Source of the DNA: Prevotellaceae bacterium
GTDB taxonomy: Bacteria; Bacteroidota; Bacteroidia; Bacteroidales; UBA932
NCBI GenBank assembly: GCA_031258755.1
Contig: JAIRMK010000207.1
Span: 1 to 59,500, forward strand
Direction: 5' to 3'
Length of the DNA stretch: 59,500 bases
The notes beneath the pieces were generated by a model. The model had not been told where the DNA came from, made no database searches, and worked only from the letters and a program-made list of their open reading frames with translations. Within the stretch, counting starts at the first letter, position 1. Every line of letters begins with the position of its first letter. This document shows, piece after piece, positions 17,258-25,718 of the stretch. A program made the position numbers and the translations under genes.

Positions 17258-17296
17258 TTTGTTTTAAACAAACTTGTTTTAAACAAAGTTGTTTAA
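17249..17296. repeat. 48-bp near-perfect palindrome
   Basis: The left arm begins TTAAACAACTTTGTTT and the right arm ends AAACAAAGTTGTTTAA. Over 24 bp per arm only two positions fail to pair. Inside it the shorter dyad TGTTTTAAACA occurs twice. It lies between the end of the YbhN-like gene and the promoter of the ATPase gene. It has no U-run on the minus strand, so an operator or cruciform-type site seems likelier than a simple terminator. Confidence 0.75.
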
Positions 17297-17319
17297 AGTG
17301 CAAATTGCTGTAATTCAAT

Positions 17320-18372
17320 TTATAATACAGGAATTTCTTTCTTCTTTCCGGCGAGCAGGAAGGAGGACAAAGAGATAAAGCCAAATATAATCATCATCAC
17401 GGCTTGTGTTTCATGCGAGATGGTGGCAAACACCACCCCAAGTTCCCACGAAACGGCATACATGGTTGACAGCGCCAGCGCCAGCAGGAAGTGGTAGGCG
17501 CCCAGTCCGCCCGGCACGGGAGCGACCCATCCTAATGCACCCACAACCATAAGGAAAAGGGCATCGGCAAAACCGAGGGACGCTGTTTCAGACATGGCGT
17601 GCATAATGGTGTAGGATTGTAAGAAATAGAAGAGCCATATTATCAAGGTGCCGGCAAGGAATTGGTTTTTCCTTTTCAGACGAAAGCCCGCCTTCAGTCC
17701 GTCGATTAAACCTTTGAAGAGTAGAGACGCGGCATGCCACGTCTTTACAACCACGCGAAATTGTAACAGTTTCTTTCGGAAAAGAAACAGCAGGATGATT
17801 GTTATGACGAATACGCCGGATAGAATGGCAAGCCACGACAGCCCGGTAGTTTCGGCATTATGTTCCGTTAAGGGTTGCCATATTTTATCGTGCAGGAATG
17901 TGCCGAAAGTGTCCATGCGCAAGCCCACCACAAAAATGGTAACAATGAGCAGGCAGAGTACATCAAATACCCGTTCGAGCACTACTGTGCCAAGCAGCGA
18001 TTCAAAAGGGACTTTTTCGGTTTTACGCAGTGCGCCGCAACGCACCACTTCGCCCAGACGCGGCACGGCAAAATTGGCAAGGTAAGTGAGCATCACCGCA
18101 TCATACGTGTTTTTGACGGAAGGGCGGTAACCCAAGGGTTCGATAATGATGCGCCAACGCAACGCGCGTACCACAATGGCCAGCCAGCCGCTTAGCATAG
18201 AGGCGCCGACCCACCAGTAGTTGGCATTACGCAACCCTTCCACGAGTTCACTCCATTTCACTTCTTTGAAAGAAATATAGAGTAACCAAGCGGAAAGCGC
18301 CAGGAATATCACATATTTTAGTGAACCTGTAATTATTTTATTCCACTTTTTTTTTGGAACGGTTGTTCCCAT
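17320..18372 (-). CDS. YbhN/LPG-synthase-TM family membrane protein
   Basis: A 350-residue polytopic inner-membrane protein of the lysylphosphatidylglycerol-synthase transmembrane family (PF03706, UPF0104, flippase-like). Signs are the tryptophan-rich start (LSAWLLYISFKEVKWSEL), YWWVGASMLSGWLAIVVRALRWRI, the conserved NFAVPRLGEVVRCGAL (about 95-115), LGTVVLERVFDVL, and the late GALGWVAPVPGGLGAYHFL. About eight hydrophobic segments are present. Relatives move or expose lipids, but no substrate can be given. It is the last gene of the minus-strand run and starts 4 bp after panD. Confidence 0.85.
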   Translation of the reverse strand: MGTTVPKKKWNKIITGSLKYVIFLALSAWLLYISFKEVKWSELVEGLRNANYWWVGASMLSGWLAIVVRALRWRIIIEPLGYRPSVKNTYDAVMLTYLANFAVPRLGEVVRCGALRKTEKVPFESLLGTVVLERVFDVLCLLIVTIFVVGLRMDTFGTFLHDKIWQPLTEHNAETTGLSWLAILSGVFVITIILLFLFRKKLLQFRVVVKTWHAASLLFKGLIDGLKAGFRLKRKNQFLAGTLIIWLFYFLQSYTIMHAMSETASLGFADALFLMVVGALGWVAPVPGGLGAYHFLLALALSTMYAVSWELGVVFATISHETQAVMMIIFGFISLSSFLLAGKKKEIPVL

Positions 18373-18376
18373 ATTT

Positions 18377-18730
18377 TTAGCCTATCAATTTATTGGTCTT
18401 GCTATCGGGAAATATGATGGCGGGTTTAAAAGATCCGACTTCTTCGGGGGTCATGGCGGCATAGGCCATGATAATAATCAAATGTCCTACTTTTACTTTA
18501 TGCGCAGCCGCGCCGTTAACAGCTATTTTCCCACTCCCGCGCTCGCCTTTTATTACGTATGTGTCGAACCGTTCCCCGTTGTCGATATTGGCCACGGTCA
18601 CTTTTTCATACGTTGTAAGATTGGCTGCATCCATGAGGTCTTCATCAATGGTAATGCTGCCCATATAATGGAGATTTGCCTCCGTGATGGTTACGCGGTG
18701 AATTTTTGATTTTAGTATTTCAATTTGCAT
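18377..18730 (-). CDS. panD: Aspartate 1-decarboxylase
   Basis: A 117-residue pyruvoyl enzyme that converts L-aspartate to beta-alanine for pantothenate synthesis. The self-cleavage site Gly24-Ser25 (HYMGSITID) is intact, so the proenzyme should split into short beta and longer alpha chains with a pyruvoyl group. Other family blocks are the N-terminal KSKIHRVTITEANL, ERFDTYVI, GSGKIAVNGAAAHKVKVGHLIIIMAYA. It lies 3 bp after panC, the enzyme that uses its product. Confidence 0.97.
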   Translation of the reverse strand: MQIEILKSKIHRVTITEANLHYMGSITIDEDLMDAANLTTYEKVTVANIDNGERFDTYVIKGERGSGKIAVNGAAAHKVKVGHLIIIMAYAAMTPEEVGSFKPAIIFPDSKTNKLIG

Positions 18731-18733
18731 AAG

Positions 18734-19573
18734 TTATTTCAATCTTATATTGTCAATTAAGCGTATGGTATTGGCATGTACCGCCACACACAGTTGTATG
18801 TTGCCGGCTTCATCCCACGTTTTGATGGGTTGTAATGTTTTTGCGTTTACAATTTCGGCGTATTCCGTTTTCAGTTCAGGATCGGCGTCAAGGGTCTCTT
18901 TCACCCATTTGCTGAGGTCGCTCACTCCCACATATTCCATTTTTTCTTTGGCTTCAAAAAGGGTGCGGGCAATGAGGGGTACGTGCATTCGCTGGTTGTT
19001 GTTCAGCAAGCGGTTGCGCGAACTCATGGCCAATCCGTCGTATTCACGCACGATAGGACAGGAAACAATTTGTATGGGCAGGTCTATTTGCTCTACCAGT
19101 AACTTGATGAGGGCAAGCTGTTGGAAATCTTTTTCTCCGAAAAAGGCCATAGTGGGGTTGACGATATTGAACAAGCGGGTGATCACCTGCGCCACGCCAT
19201 TGAAGTGCCCCGGGCGGTATACGCCTTCCATTACTTTGTCCATTTCGCCGAAATCGAACACGCGGGTATCGGGTATCGGGTAAATTTCTTTTTCGGAAGG
19301 AATAAAAACAAGGTTTACGCCAGATTCCGACAAGAGATTGGTGTCAACCTCCTGGGTGCGCGGATAGGTTTTGAAATCATCAGGATTATTAAATTGGGTA
19401 GGATTTACAAAAATACTCACTACCGTAAAATCGCATCTCTCCATAGCTGTTTTAACTAACGACAAATGTCCCTGATGCAATGCCCCCATGGTGGGCACAA
19501 ATCCTATCGTTTTATTTTTCCCGACAATAGACGTCAGCTCTTGCATGTGTTCAGCCGAATTGGTTATAATCAT
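18734..19573 (-). CDS. panC: Pantothenate synthetase
   Basis: A 279-residue enzyme joining pantoate and beta-alanine with ATP to form pantothenate in the cytoplasm. The nucleotide-binding PTMGALHQGHLSLV (27-40, with HQGH at 33-36) and the later EYDGLAMSSRNRLL are the hallmark motifs, with IFVNPTQFNNPDDFKTYPR and FFGEKDFQQL between. Length is normal. On its own strand a TAACTTTG -7-like box lies at 19614-19607, but no good -33 was found; it may simply be read through from dut. No panB is present in the window. Confidence 0.97.
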   Translation of the reverse strand: MIITNSAEHMQELTSIVGKNKTIGFVPTMGALHQGHLSLVKTAMERCDFTVVSIFVNPTQFNNPDDFKTYPRTQEVDTNLLSESGVNLVFIPSEKEIYPIPDTRVFDFGEMDKVMEGVYRPGHFNGVAQVITRLFNIVNPTMAFFGEKDFQQLALIKLLVEQIDLPIQIVSCPIVREYDGLAMSSRNRLLNNNQRMHVPLIARTLFEAKEKMEYVGVSDLSKWVKETLDADPELKTEYAEIVNAKTLQPIKTWDEAGNIQLCVAVHANTIRLIDNIRLK

Positions 19574-19624
19574 CAGAACGGTTACTTCTTTTTAATTTTA
19601 ATTATACAAAGTTAATACTTTTTT

Positions 19625-20062
19625 CTATTTCATGCCCGTTGATCCGAATCCGCCGGCTCCACGTTCGCTGTCCGCGAGGGTTTCCACAGGCAACCATTCA
19701 ACTTTTTCATATTGACTGACAATCATTTGTGCAATACGTTCGCCGGGGTTCAATAAAAAATCCTGCGCGGAAAGATTTACGACGATTATTTTAATTTCCC
19801 CGCGGTAATCGGCATCGATGGTGCCGGGCGTGTTGAGCAGGGAAATGCCGTGTTTTGCAGCAAGTCCGCTGCGCGGGCGAATTTGCGCCTCATAACCTTG
19901 CGGCAGTTCGATGAACAAGCCGGTAGGTATCATGGCGCGTTGCAAGGACTTTAGGGTTAAAGGCTCGCTAAGATTAGCCCGCAAATCCATGCCGGCTGAG
20001 GAAAGGGTGGCATAAGCCGGGAGTTCGAAGGGTGATTGGTTAACAATTTTTACTTGTGTCAT
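19625..20062 (-). CDS. dut: Deoxyuridine 5'-triphosphate nucleotidohydrolase (dUTPase)
   Basis: A 145-residue trimeric dUTPase that hydrolyses dUTP to dUMP and so keeps uracil out of DNA. All five motifs are visible: GMDLRANL, RPRSGLAAKHGI, NTPGTIDADYRGEIKI (with the catalytic Asp and the substrate-shielding Tyr), GERIAQMIV, and the Gly-rich RGAGGFGSTG at the C-terminus. Its start overlaps the end of the upstream flippase gene by 23 bp, which suggests translational coupling. Confidence 0.97.
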   Translation of the reverse strand: MTQVKIVNQSPFELPAYATLSSAGMDLRANLSEPLTLKSLQRAMIPTGLFIELPQGYEAQIRPRSGLAAKHGISLLNTPGTIDADYRGEIKIIVVNLSAQDFLLNPGERIAQMIVSQYEKVEWLPVETLADSERGAGGFGSTGMK

Positions 20063-21554
20063 GATGTGCGTTCGTATTATTTTTTGTTATTATGTTCATC
20101 GGATTTATTTTTTCACACCGAAACCAGAAAGCGACATAAGCCGCCAACAGGAGCGTGTTGATGAGCCATTTGGCCCATAGCAGTTGCACGTCGAGCCATG
20201 TACTGAAGAAAAACAGCGCCAGCGCCACCGAAATATAAGCCCAAAGTTTTAGCCAGTTGTAAGGAACAGGATAATATTTTGCGCCCAGCCATGCACTCAG
20301 TATAACCATGACAAGGTAGCTGAAGAAGTGCCCCCAGGCCGCGGCATGATAGCCGTAAACCGGCATGAACACAACATTAATAATCAACGTGACCAGCAGT
20401 CCGGCGGTGGTAATATACACGGCATAGTGTGTTTTGCCCGACAGTTTATACCACATGGAAAGGTTGAACGACATGCCCAGCAGCACATACGCGCCCAGCA
20501 TGATGGGCACGATGTCAAGTCCCGTCCTGAAATTTTTCCCCAGCAAAAGGCCGATGGCGTCTATGTAAAACATGACAAACAGAAAGATGACCATGCAAAA
20601 AGCCGTGAAATGATTCATGACAATGGCGAGGTGCATGGGCGCCTGTTTGTTTTTTTCGCCGGCAAAAAAATGCGGCTCGGCGGCATAACGAAACATTTGT
20701 ATGAAGAGCGACATGAGCACGGCAATTTTTACACCGGCCTGAAAAATACCAAGCTGCTCTTGCCATACCACATTTTCAGGCAAGAAATAACGGAATAATA
20801 TACGGTCAATAAATTCGTTGGCCACCCCCGGCAATCCTGCAATCATAAGCGGGATGGAATAAATCATCATCTGGCGCCACAGCGTTTTGTCGAACTTGAT
20901 TTTGATTTTCCACAAGTCGGGAATAAAGAGGATAAGGGCTATCAGGCAACTGAGGAAAATAGAGAACAGGATGTAACTGAAATCGGGGGTTGCCGACACA
21001 AAATGTAACAGCCACGAGTGGGGATGTGCGGCGAAATAAGCGGGCGCCGCGAAAAAAAGCAGAAAGTTAAAACCTAATTCGGCGCCAATTTTCACCGATT
21101 TAAAAACGGTAAACTTCGCCGCACGGTATTCAAAGCGCAGGCGGGCGAACAGGATGGCGGTAAAACTGTCGATGGCAAGAATGCCGCCGACATAAATAAT
21201 GCACATTTGGTATCCGTCGTAATGCAGCCACCGGGCAATGTCGTTCGACCAAAAGGCAGACAGGGCAAAGAACAGGGCGGCCACCACACCAATGAACACC
21301 AGCACGGTGGAAAACACTTCACGGGGCTTGTCGCTCCTGTTGGCATAGCGCAGGCTTCCGGTTTCCATCCCCATGGTGAGCAGCACCTGTAAAATGGCGA
21401 TATAGGCCAGAAAGTCGGTGGCAATACCATAATCGCCCGGCGTGAGCATGCGGGTGTAGATGGGAACAAAAAGAAAATTCAATACACGGGCAAGGATAGT
21501 ACTTACCCCATAAGTGGCGGTTTCACCCGCTAATCGTTTCAACGGATTTGCCAT
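20040..21554 (-). CDS. Wzx-like polysaccharide flippase
   Basis: A 504-residue membrane protein with about 12-14 hydrophobic segments, of the oligosaccharide flippase (polysaccharide biosynthesis/MOP) superfamily. The start NPLKRLAGETATYGVSTILARVLNFLFVPIYTRMLTPGDYG is typical of the Polysacc_synt group, which carry lipid-linked sugars across the inner membrane. It is second in a minus-strand run, directly after the patatin-like gene with no gap. No glycosyltransferase is near, so the substrate cannot be named. Confidence 0.88.
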   Translation of the reverse strand: MANPLKRLAGETATYGVSTILARVLNFLFVPIYTRMLTPGDYGIATDFLAYIAILQVLLTMGMETGSLRYANRSDKPREVFSTVLVFIGVVAALFFALSAFWSNDIARWLHYDGYQMCIIYVGGILAIDSFTAILFARLRFEYRAAKFTVFKSVKIGAELGFNFLLFFAAPAYFAAHPHSWLLHFVSATPDFSYILFSIFLSCLIALILFIPDLWKIKIKFDKTLWRQMMIYSIPLMIAGLPGVANEFIDRILFRYFLPENVVWQEQLGIFQAGVKIAVLMSLFIQMFRYAAEPHFFAGEKNKQAPMHLAIVMNHFTAFCMVIFLFVMFYIDAIGLLLGKNFRTGLDIVPIMLGAYVLLGMSFNLSMWYKLSGKTHYAVYITTAGLLVTLIINVVFMPVYGYHAAAWGHFFSYLVMVILSAWLGAKYYPVPYNWLKLWAYISVALALFFFSTWLDVQLLWAKWLINTLLLAAYVAFWFRCEKINPMNIITKNNTNAHHDTSKNC

Positions 21555-23864
21555 CTAATAATCAAGTCCTTTTTTGTTAAACAATAAATAGCCTAAATTT
21601 AACTGGAAGTACCAATTGGTTTCGGCCTGGCTGTAATAGTTAGCCGAAAAACTCAGCGGCCCGATAGCCGTGTGCCACACCAGTGCGCCCAAGGCCATAT
21701 AGGCGCGGCTTGATAAGGGTTTGGAGTAAGACACTTCGTTGCCCACAGATAGAATCTGTCGGTAAGGTTGAAACACATAACCGCCTGTCTGCAATATTAT
21801 TTTATTGGTAAAACAAATTGTAGGTGTCAGGCCAAAGCCCACAAAAACGTCGGCGCGATAGTGGGGTAAAAAAATCGAACTGCTGTGCGGTGTAGGCGTA
21901 AAGGCAGGCAGCGACAGCATGGTGGAAAAATAATCGCCGAATGTCGATTTATTAGAAAATACCGCATCGATGTAGGTGCCTAATGAGAAATGATTACCCA
22001 TTGAAAAATACAATTCACTCAGAAATCGCACCGTAACCCACTGGTGGTAATCATGAATTTCGTTTTCTATGTTCGTGTTATTTCTTTTTGACAGGTTGCC
22101 GGAAATGTGCTTTTCTTTGCCTGTAACATATCGTACACTCACATGCTGTTTTTTGCCGAGGGTGGCATACTGGCGATAATTGAGCGTATTCCGTTCAATA
22201 ATAAACCGCGGGGAATAATAGTTAAAGCGTGTTTGGTCGGTCGTATCGGATGACATGAAATCCTGCACTTCAAAATAATCATCGCGAAGTCCGCCGACAG
22301 AAAAGCCCAGCTTAACATTTATATTTTGCCGGTCGGATAGCGGCACGCCGAAAGACAAACTGCCATACCGGTCTGTTTCCTGCAAGTAGCTCGGCCTTTT
22401 GTCGAAAAACACGAGATCCTGCGCTCCGGTGTAGTAATCATACTGCAAGATATTCCCTTCCACTTCATAAAAAAACAGCGGATACACGTCGAAATAACCT
22501 CTCCAGCCTATGCGGCCGCCCATAAAAAAACGCCCGATGTTCATATTGGCATAAGCAAACCCCATGTTGTTGGCAAAATGGTGCCATTCCAAACCCAGAT
22601 ACAGCTGATTGAGGGAAGAGGATGACAAATTGCCCCCAATGGCCACCCTGAACTGGGCGGCACGGGTTACCCGCACGTTAAGGTCGAAAAGGCCGGTAGA
22701 ATCTATGAAGGTAGCCCAGGGAAAGAACACGTTCACATTGTCCGAAGCAATAGCCCTGAAATAATGTCGCTTGACTTGCTGGAAGTTCATTACTTCATGT
22801 TTGTCCCCCCGCACCATACGGCCAAGGAAAGAATTTTGCAAACGAGAAACATTCCCCATTATATTTACGTTCTTAAACTTCAATTCCGGCATTCTTTTGC
22901 GAAAAGCATTCCTCTTTTCGGTTATTTCTTCCTGCGACACACGACGATTGCCTGCACGTGTTTTTATAGCATCCATTTTTTGCCACGTACTTTGATAGCC
23001 CTTGCCGGCAAGTTGAAGCACCTTGCCGAAATCGAGCAACGACACATTATCCAGCTTTACGTCAATCATAATCCCCCTGTCTTCGGGAAGATCATAATTG
23101 GTTGAGAACATAAGCATGTTTTCGATTTGCGTAAAAATATTATCTTCATCGGGATTTTTCGGATTGTTGCTCACTTTTACACCGATAATAAAGTCGGGGT
23201 TGAAGTCCTGCGCCATCACGTCCCACGGAAAGTTGTTGTAAAACCCGCCGTCGAACAATATCGTAGAATCCCTTTTGATTCCTTTGAAGTAAAACGGGTA
23301 AGACATCGAAGCCCGCACAGCCACGCCGAGATTTCCATCCCGCGCCACCACAGGTTTTTTCTTCACAATGTCGGAAGCCACGCAGCGAAAGGGTATCATC
23401 AAGCTGTCGAAATTATTTTTGGCAACCGCATCGGCGGCCGAGTACAGTTCCAGCACGGCGAGATCCATTTGGTATGACGGGATGAAGCTTGTAGGCACGT
23501 TCGGCTTAAGCCCTTTGGAATGCAGCCACAGCGAAAACATTTCGGGCGAGGGCTCGCGGCGGAACAGGTAGGTCTGGTCTTTCTCGAGCACTTGCCCTTT
23601 GTACCACGACGTAAAGTCTTCCGACTGCATCAGCGTTATCATTTCTTCGGGCGAATATCCAATGGCGTAAAGCGACGCCACAATAGCGCCCATAGACGTG
23701 CCGGCCACGTAATCAATAGGAATACCGTTTTCTTCGAGGGCTTTAATCACGCCGATATGCGCCATGCCTTTAGCCCCGCCGCCGCTCAGCACCAATCCCA
23801 CCCGCTGCGGAAAACCCTGGACGCCTAAACAAACACACAGCACGAATATCGCAAACCGTTTCAT
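21555..23864 (-). CDS. Patatin-like phospholipase fused to an outer-membrane beta-barrel
   Basis: A 769-residue exported protein. The signal peptide is followed by a patatin domain (about 22-300). It has the oxyanion hole SGGGAKG (27-33), nucleophile Ser57 in GTSMG, and catalytic Asp205 in DGG, so it should be an active lipid acyl hydrolase. Residues about 325-400 look like a POTRA domain, and the rest is a beta-barrel of the surface-antigen (Omp85-like) type. This patatin-POTRA-barrel layout is known from Bacteroidota and from PlpD-type autotransporters. It lies immediately upstream of the flippase gene. Cell-surface or periplasmic lipase activity is expected. Confidence 0.9.
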   Translation of the reverse strand: MKRFAIFVLCVCLGVQGFPQRVGLVLSGGGAKGMAHIGVIKALEENGIPIDYVAGTSMGAIVASLYAIGYSPEEMITLMQSEDFTSWYKGQVLEKDQTYLFRREPSPEMFSLWLHSKGLKPNVPTSFIPSYQMDLAVLELYSAADAVAKNNFDSLMIPFRCVASDIVKKKPVVARDGNLGVAVRASMSYPFYFKGIKRDSTILFDGGFYNNFPWDVMAQDFNPDFIIGVKVSNNPKNPDEDNIFTQIENMLMFSTNYDLPEDRGIMIDVKLDNVSLLDFGKVLQLAGKGYQSTWQKMDAIKTRAGNRRVSQEEITEKRNAFRKRMPELKFKNVNIMGNVSRLQNSFLGRMVRGDKHEVMNFQQVKRHYFRAIASDNVNVFFPWATFIDSTGLFDLNVRVTRAAQFRVAIGGNLSSSSLNQLYLGLEWHHFANNMGFAYANMNIGRFFMGGRIGWRGYFDVYPLFFYEVEGNILQYDYYTGAQDLVFFDKRPSYLQETDRYGSLSFGVPLSDRQNINVKLGFSVGGLRDDYFEVQDFMSSDTTDQTRFNYYSPRFIIERNTLNYRQYATLGKKQHVSVRYVTGKEKHISGNLSKRNNTNIENEIHDYHQWVTVRFLSELYFSMGNHFSLGTYIDAVFSNKSTFGDYFSTMLSLPAFTPTPHSSSIFLPHYRADVFVGFGLTPTICFTNKIILQTGGYVFQPYRQILSVGNEVSYSKPLSSRAYMALGALVWHTAIGPLSFSANYYSQAETNWYFQLNLGYLLFNKKGLDY

Positions 23865-23886
23865 TGTAACTCGAAAATATTTTTGT

Positions 23887-23917
23887 TTTGTTTATTCGCA
23901 GAAATACCCTACCTTTG
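23887..23917 (+). promoter_or_regulatory. Promoter of the cyclophilin-pheS genes
   Basis: TTTG at 23887-23890 and TACCTTTG at 23910-23917 are separated by 19 bases, a perfect match to the Bacteroidota consensus. It is about 40 bases before the ATG at 23958 and lies in the divergent gap with the patatin-like gene. Confidence 0.8.
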
Positions 23918-23957
23918 CAAGTAAATAAACTTCAAAAATATATAAAATTATCGAGAT

Positions 23958-24647
23958 ATGAAAACAAATGGTATATTTCTTTCCGCGCTAATTTTAGTAT
24001 TAGTGTCTTGCGGAAACAACCCTAAAAACACAAACAAAAAAGTTGAAACGAAAACACAAACAGCCACAGTTACAGAAGAAACACAAACAACAACCATGGA
24101 GGAAAAACAATTAGCTTTTGACCCGGCCACACTTGGCGAAGAACCGGTATTGGATATACAAACGAATGAGGGCATCATCACCATTAAACTGTACAAAGAA
24201 ACGCCGCTGCACCGTGATAATTTCCTGAAATTAGCGGCCGGGAATTTTTATAACGGTATTATTTTTCACCGGGTCATCAAAGGCTTTATGATACAGGCCG
24301 GCGACCCTGCGTCGAAAAACCCGAAACCCGGCGCCCGTTATGGCGCAGGCGGTCCGGGTTATACGGTGGACGCGGAATTCCGTCCGCAGTATAAACACAA
24401 GAAAGGCGCACTGGCGGCAGCCCGGCAAGGCGATCAGGTAAATCCGGAAAAGGCCTCTTCGGGCTCGCAATTTTACATTGTTGAAAACGCGGCTACATGC
24501 GCACAATTGGATGGCGCTTACACCGTGTTCGGCGAAACAATCAACGGGTTTGACGTGATTGACAAAATCGCCGCTACCGCTACCGACTCTGCCGACCGTC
24601 CCACAAAAGACGTCGTTATCATAGACATTAAACCGGCCAAAAAATAG
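23958..24647 (+). CDS. Cyclophilin-type peptidyl-prolyl isomerase lipoprotein
   Basis: A 229-residue lipoprotein (LVLVSCGNN, Cys at 18). A Thr/Glu-rich linker (about 22-55) is followed by a cyclophilin domain (about 62-228): NFLKLAAGNFYNGIIFHRVIKGFMIQAGDP carries the catalytic Arg in FHR, and SGSQFYIVEN and FGETINGFDVIDKIA complete the active-site face. It should catalyse proline cis-trans isomerisation of exported proteins in the periplasm. pheS starts 8 bp after its stop, so the two are probably co-transcribed. Confidence 0.93.
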   Translation: MKTNGIFLSALILVLVSCGNNPKNTNKKVETKTQTATVTEETQTTTMEEKQLAFDPATLGEEPVLDIQTNEGIITIKLYKETPLHRDNFLKLAAGNFYNGIIFHRVIKGFMIQAGDPASKNPKPGARYGAGGPGYTVDAEFRPQYKHKKGALAAARQGDQVNPEKASSGSQFYIVENAATCAQLDGAYTVFGETINGFDVIDKIAATATDSADRPTKDVVIIDIKPAKK

Positions 24648-24655
24648 CGCTCCAC

Positions 24656-25675
24656 ATGCACGAGAAAATAAACCGACTGCTGGCGGAAATTGAAGGCTGC
24701 ACGGCCAAGAGCAACGACGAGGTAGAAGCGCTCCGCGTGGGCTGGCTGGGGAAAAAGGGCAGCATCACTTCGCTATTTGAAGAATTCCGGCAAGTGGGCG
24801 CAGAAGAAAAACGGCAATTCGGGCAACAGATAAACCGCCTGAAGCAGGCCGCCCTCGAAAAAATTAATGCGTTGCGGGAAGGACTGGAACATCACAATGA
24901 CAGCAAGCAAACCTTCGACGCCACCATGCCGGGCGAGCCCGCCCCACTGGGTGCGCGGCATCCGCTTTCCATCGTGCGGGGCGAAATTATCGATATTTTC
25001 AAAACGCTGGGCTACACGGTAGCCGAAGGCCCCGAAATAGAAGACGACTACCACGTATTCGGTGCGTTGAACTTCCCGCCCGAACATCCGGCACGCGACA
25101 TGCAGGATACGTTCTTTATAACCACAGGCGACAACCCTGTGCTGCTGCGCACCCACACCAGCTCGGTGCAAGTGCGTGTCATGGAGTGCCAAAAGCCGCC
25201 CATCCGCATTATTTGCCCCGGCCGCGTGTTTCGCAATGAGGCCATTTCGGCGCGTGCCCACTGCATTTTTCATCAGGTAGAAGGATTGTATATTGACGAA
25301 AACGTGTCGTTCGCCGACATGAAGCACTCCATTTTGTATTTCGCCCGCGAGTTCTTCGGCGAGAAGGTGCAAATCAGGTTGCGTCCGTCGTATTTCCCTT
25401 TCACGGAGCCCAGCGCCGAAGTAGATGTGAGTTGTAACATCTGCAACGGCAAGGGATGCAACGTGTGCAAGCACACCGGCTGGCTCGAAATTATGGGGTG
25501 CGGCATGGTAGATCCTAACGTGCTGGAAGCTTCGAACATCGACCCGCAAAAATACACCGGCTTTGCTTTCGGCATGGGCATTGAACGCATCGCCATGCTG
25601 AAATGGCACGTCCGCGACCTGCGCCACTATTTCGAAAATGACGTCCGGTTTCTTCGCCAGTTCGCCGCCACATAA
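24656..25675 (+). CDS. pheS: Phenylalanine-tRNA ligase alpha subunit
   Basis: A 339-residue class II synthetase subunit that charges tRNA-Phe together with PheT, which is not in the window. The N-terminal coiled coil covers about 1-85. The catalytic core shows HPLSIVRGEIIDIF, GYTVAEGPEIEDDYHVFGALNFPPEHPARDMQDTFF, LLRTHTSSVQVR (motif 2 region) and the late GFAFGMGIERIAMLKW (motif 3). A Cys-rich loop, SCNICNGKGCNVCKHTGW (about 260-277), could hold zinc and is common in this phylum. Length is normal. Confidence 0.98.
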   Translation: MHEKINRLLAEIEGCTAKSNDEVEALRVGWLGKKGSITSLFEEFRQVGAEEKRQFGQQINRLKQAALEKINALREGLEHHNDSKQTFDATMPGEPAPLGARHPLSIVRGEIIDIFKTLGYTVAEGPEIEDDYHVFGALNFPPEHPARDMQDTFFITTGDNPVLLRTHTSSVQVRVMECQKPPIRIICPGRVFRNEAISARAHCIFHQVEGLYIDENVSFADMKHSILYFAREFFGEKVQIRLRPSYFPFTEPSAEVDVSCNICNGKGCNVCKHTGWLEIMGCGMVDPNVLEASNIDPQKYTGFAFGMGIERIAMLKWHVRDLRHYFENDVRFLRQFAAT

Positions 25676-25718
25676 TAGTAAGTCCTCGTTTTTCGCAAAT
25701 CCAGTCAAACCAAGGAGT

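Noticed and set aside
17249..17296. Simple rho-independent terminator for the pan/YbhN run
   Set aside because: The palindrome has no following U-run on the minus strand and its stem is almost wholly A-T; an operator-type role fits better, though a secondary termination effect cannot be excluded.
25638..25718. Longer start for the Fic gene inside pheS
   Set aside because: It would overlap pheS out of frame, and the ATG at 25719 has a strong AAGGAG site seven bases upstream.
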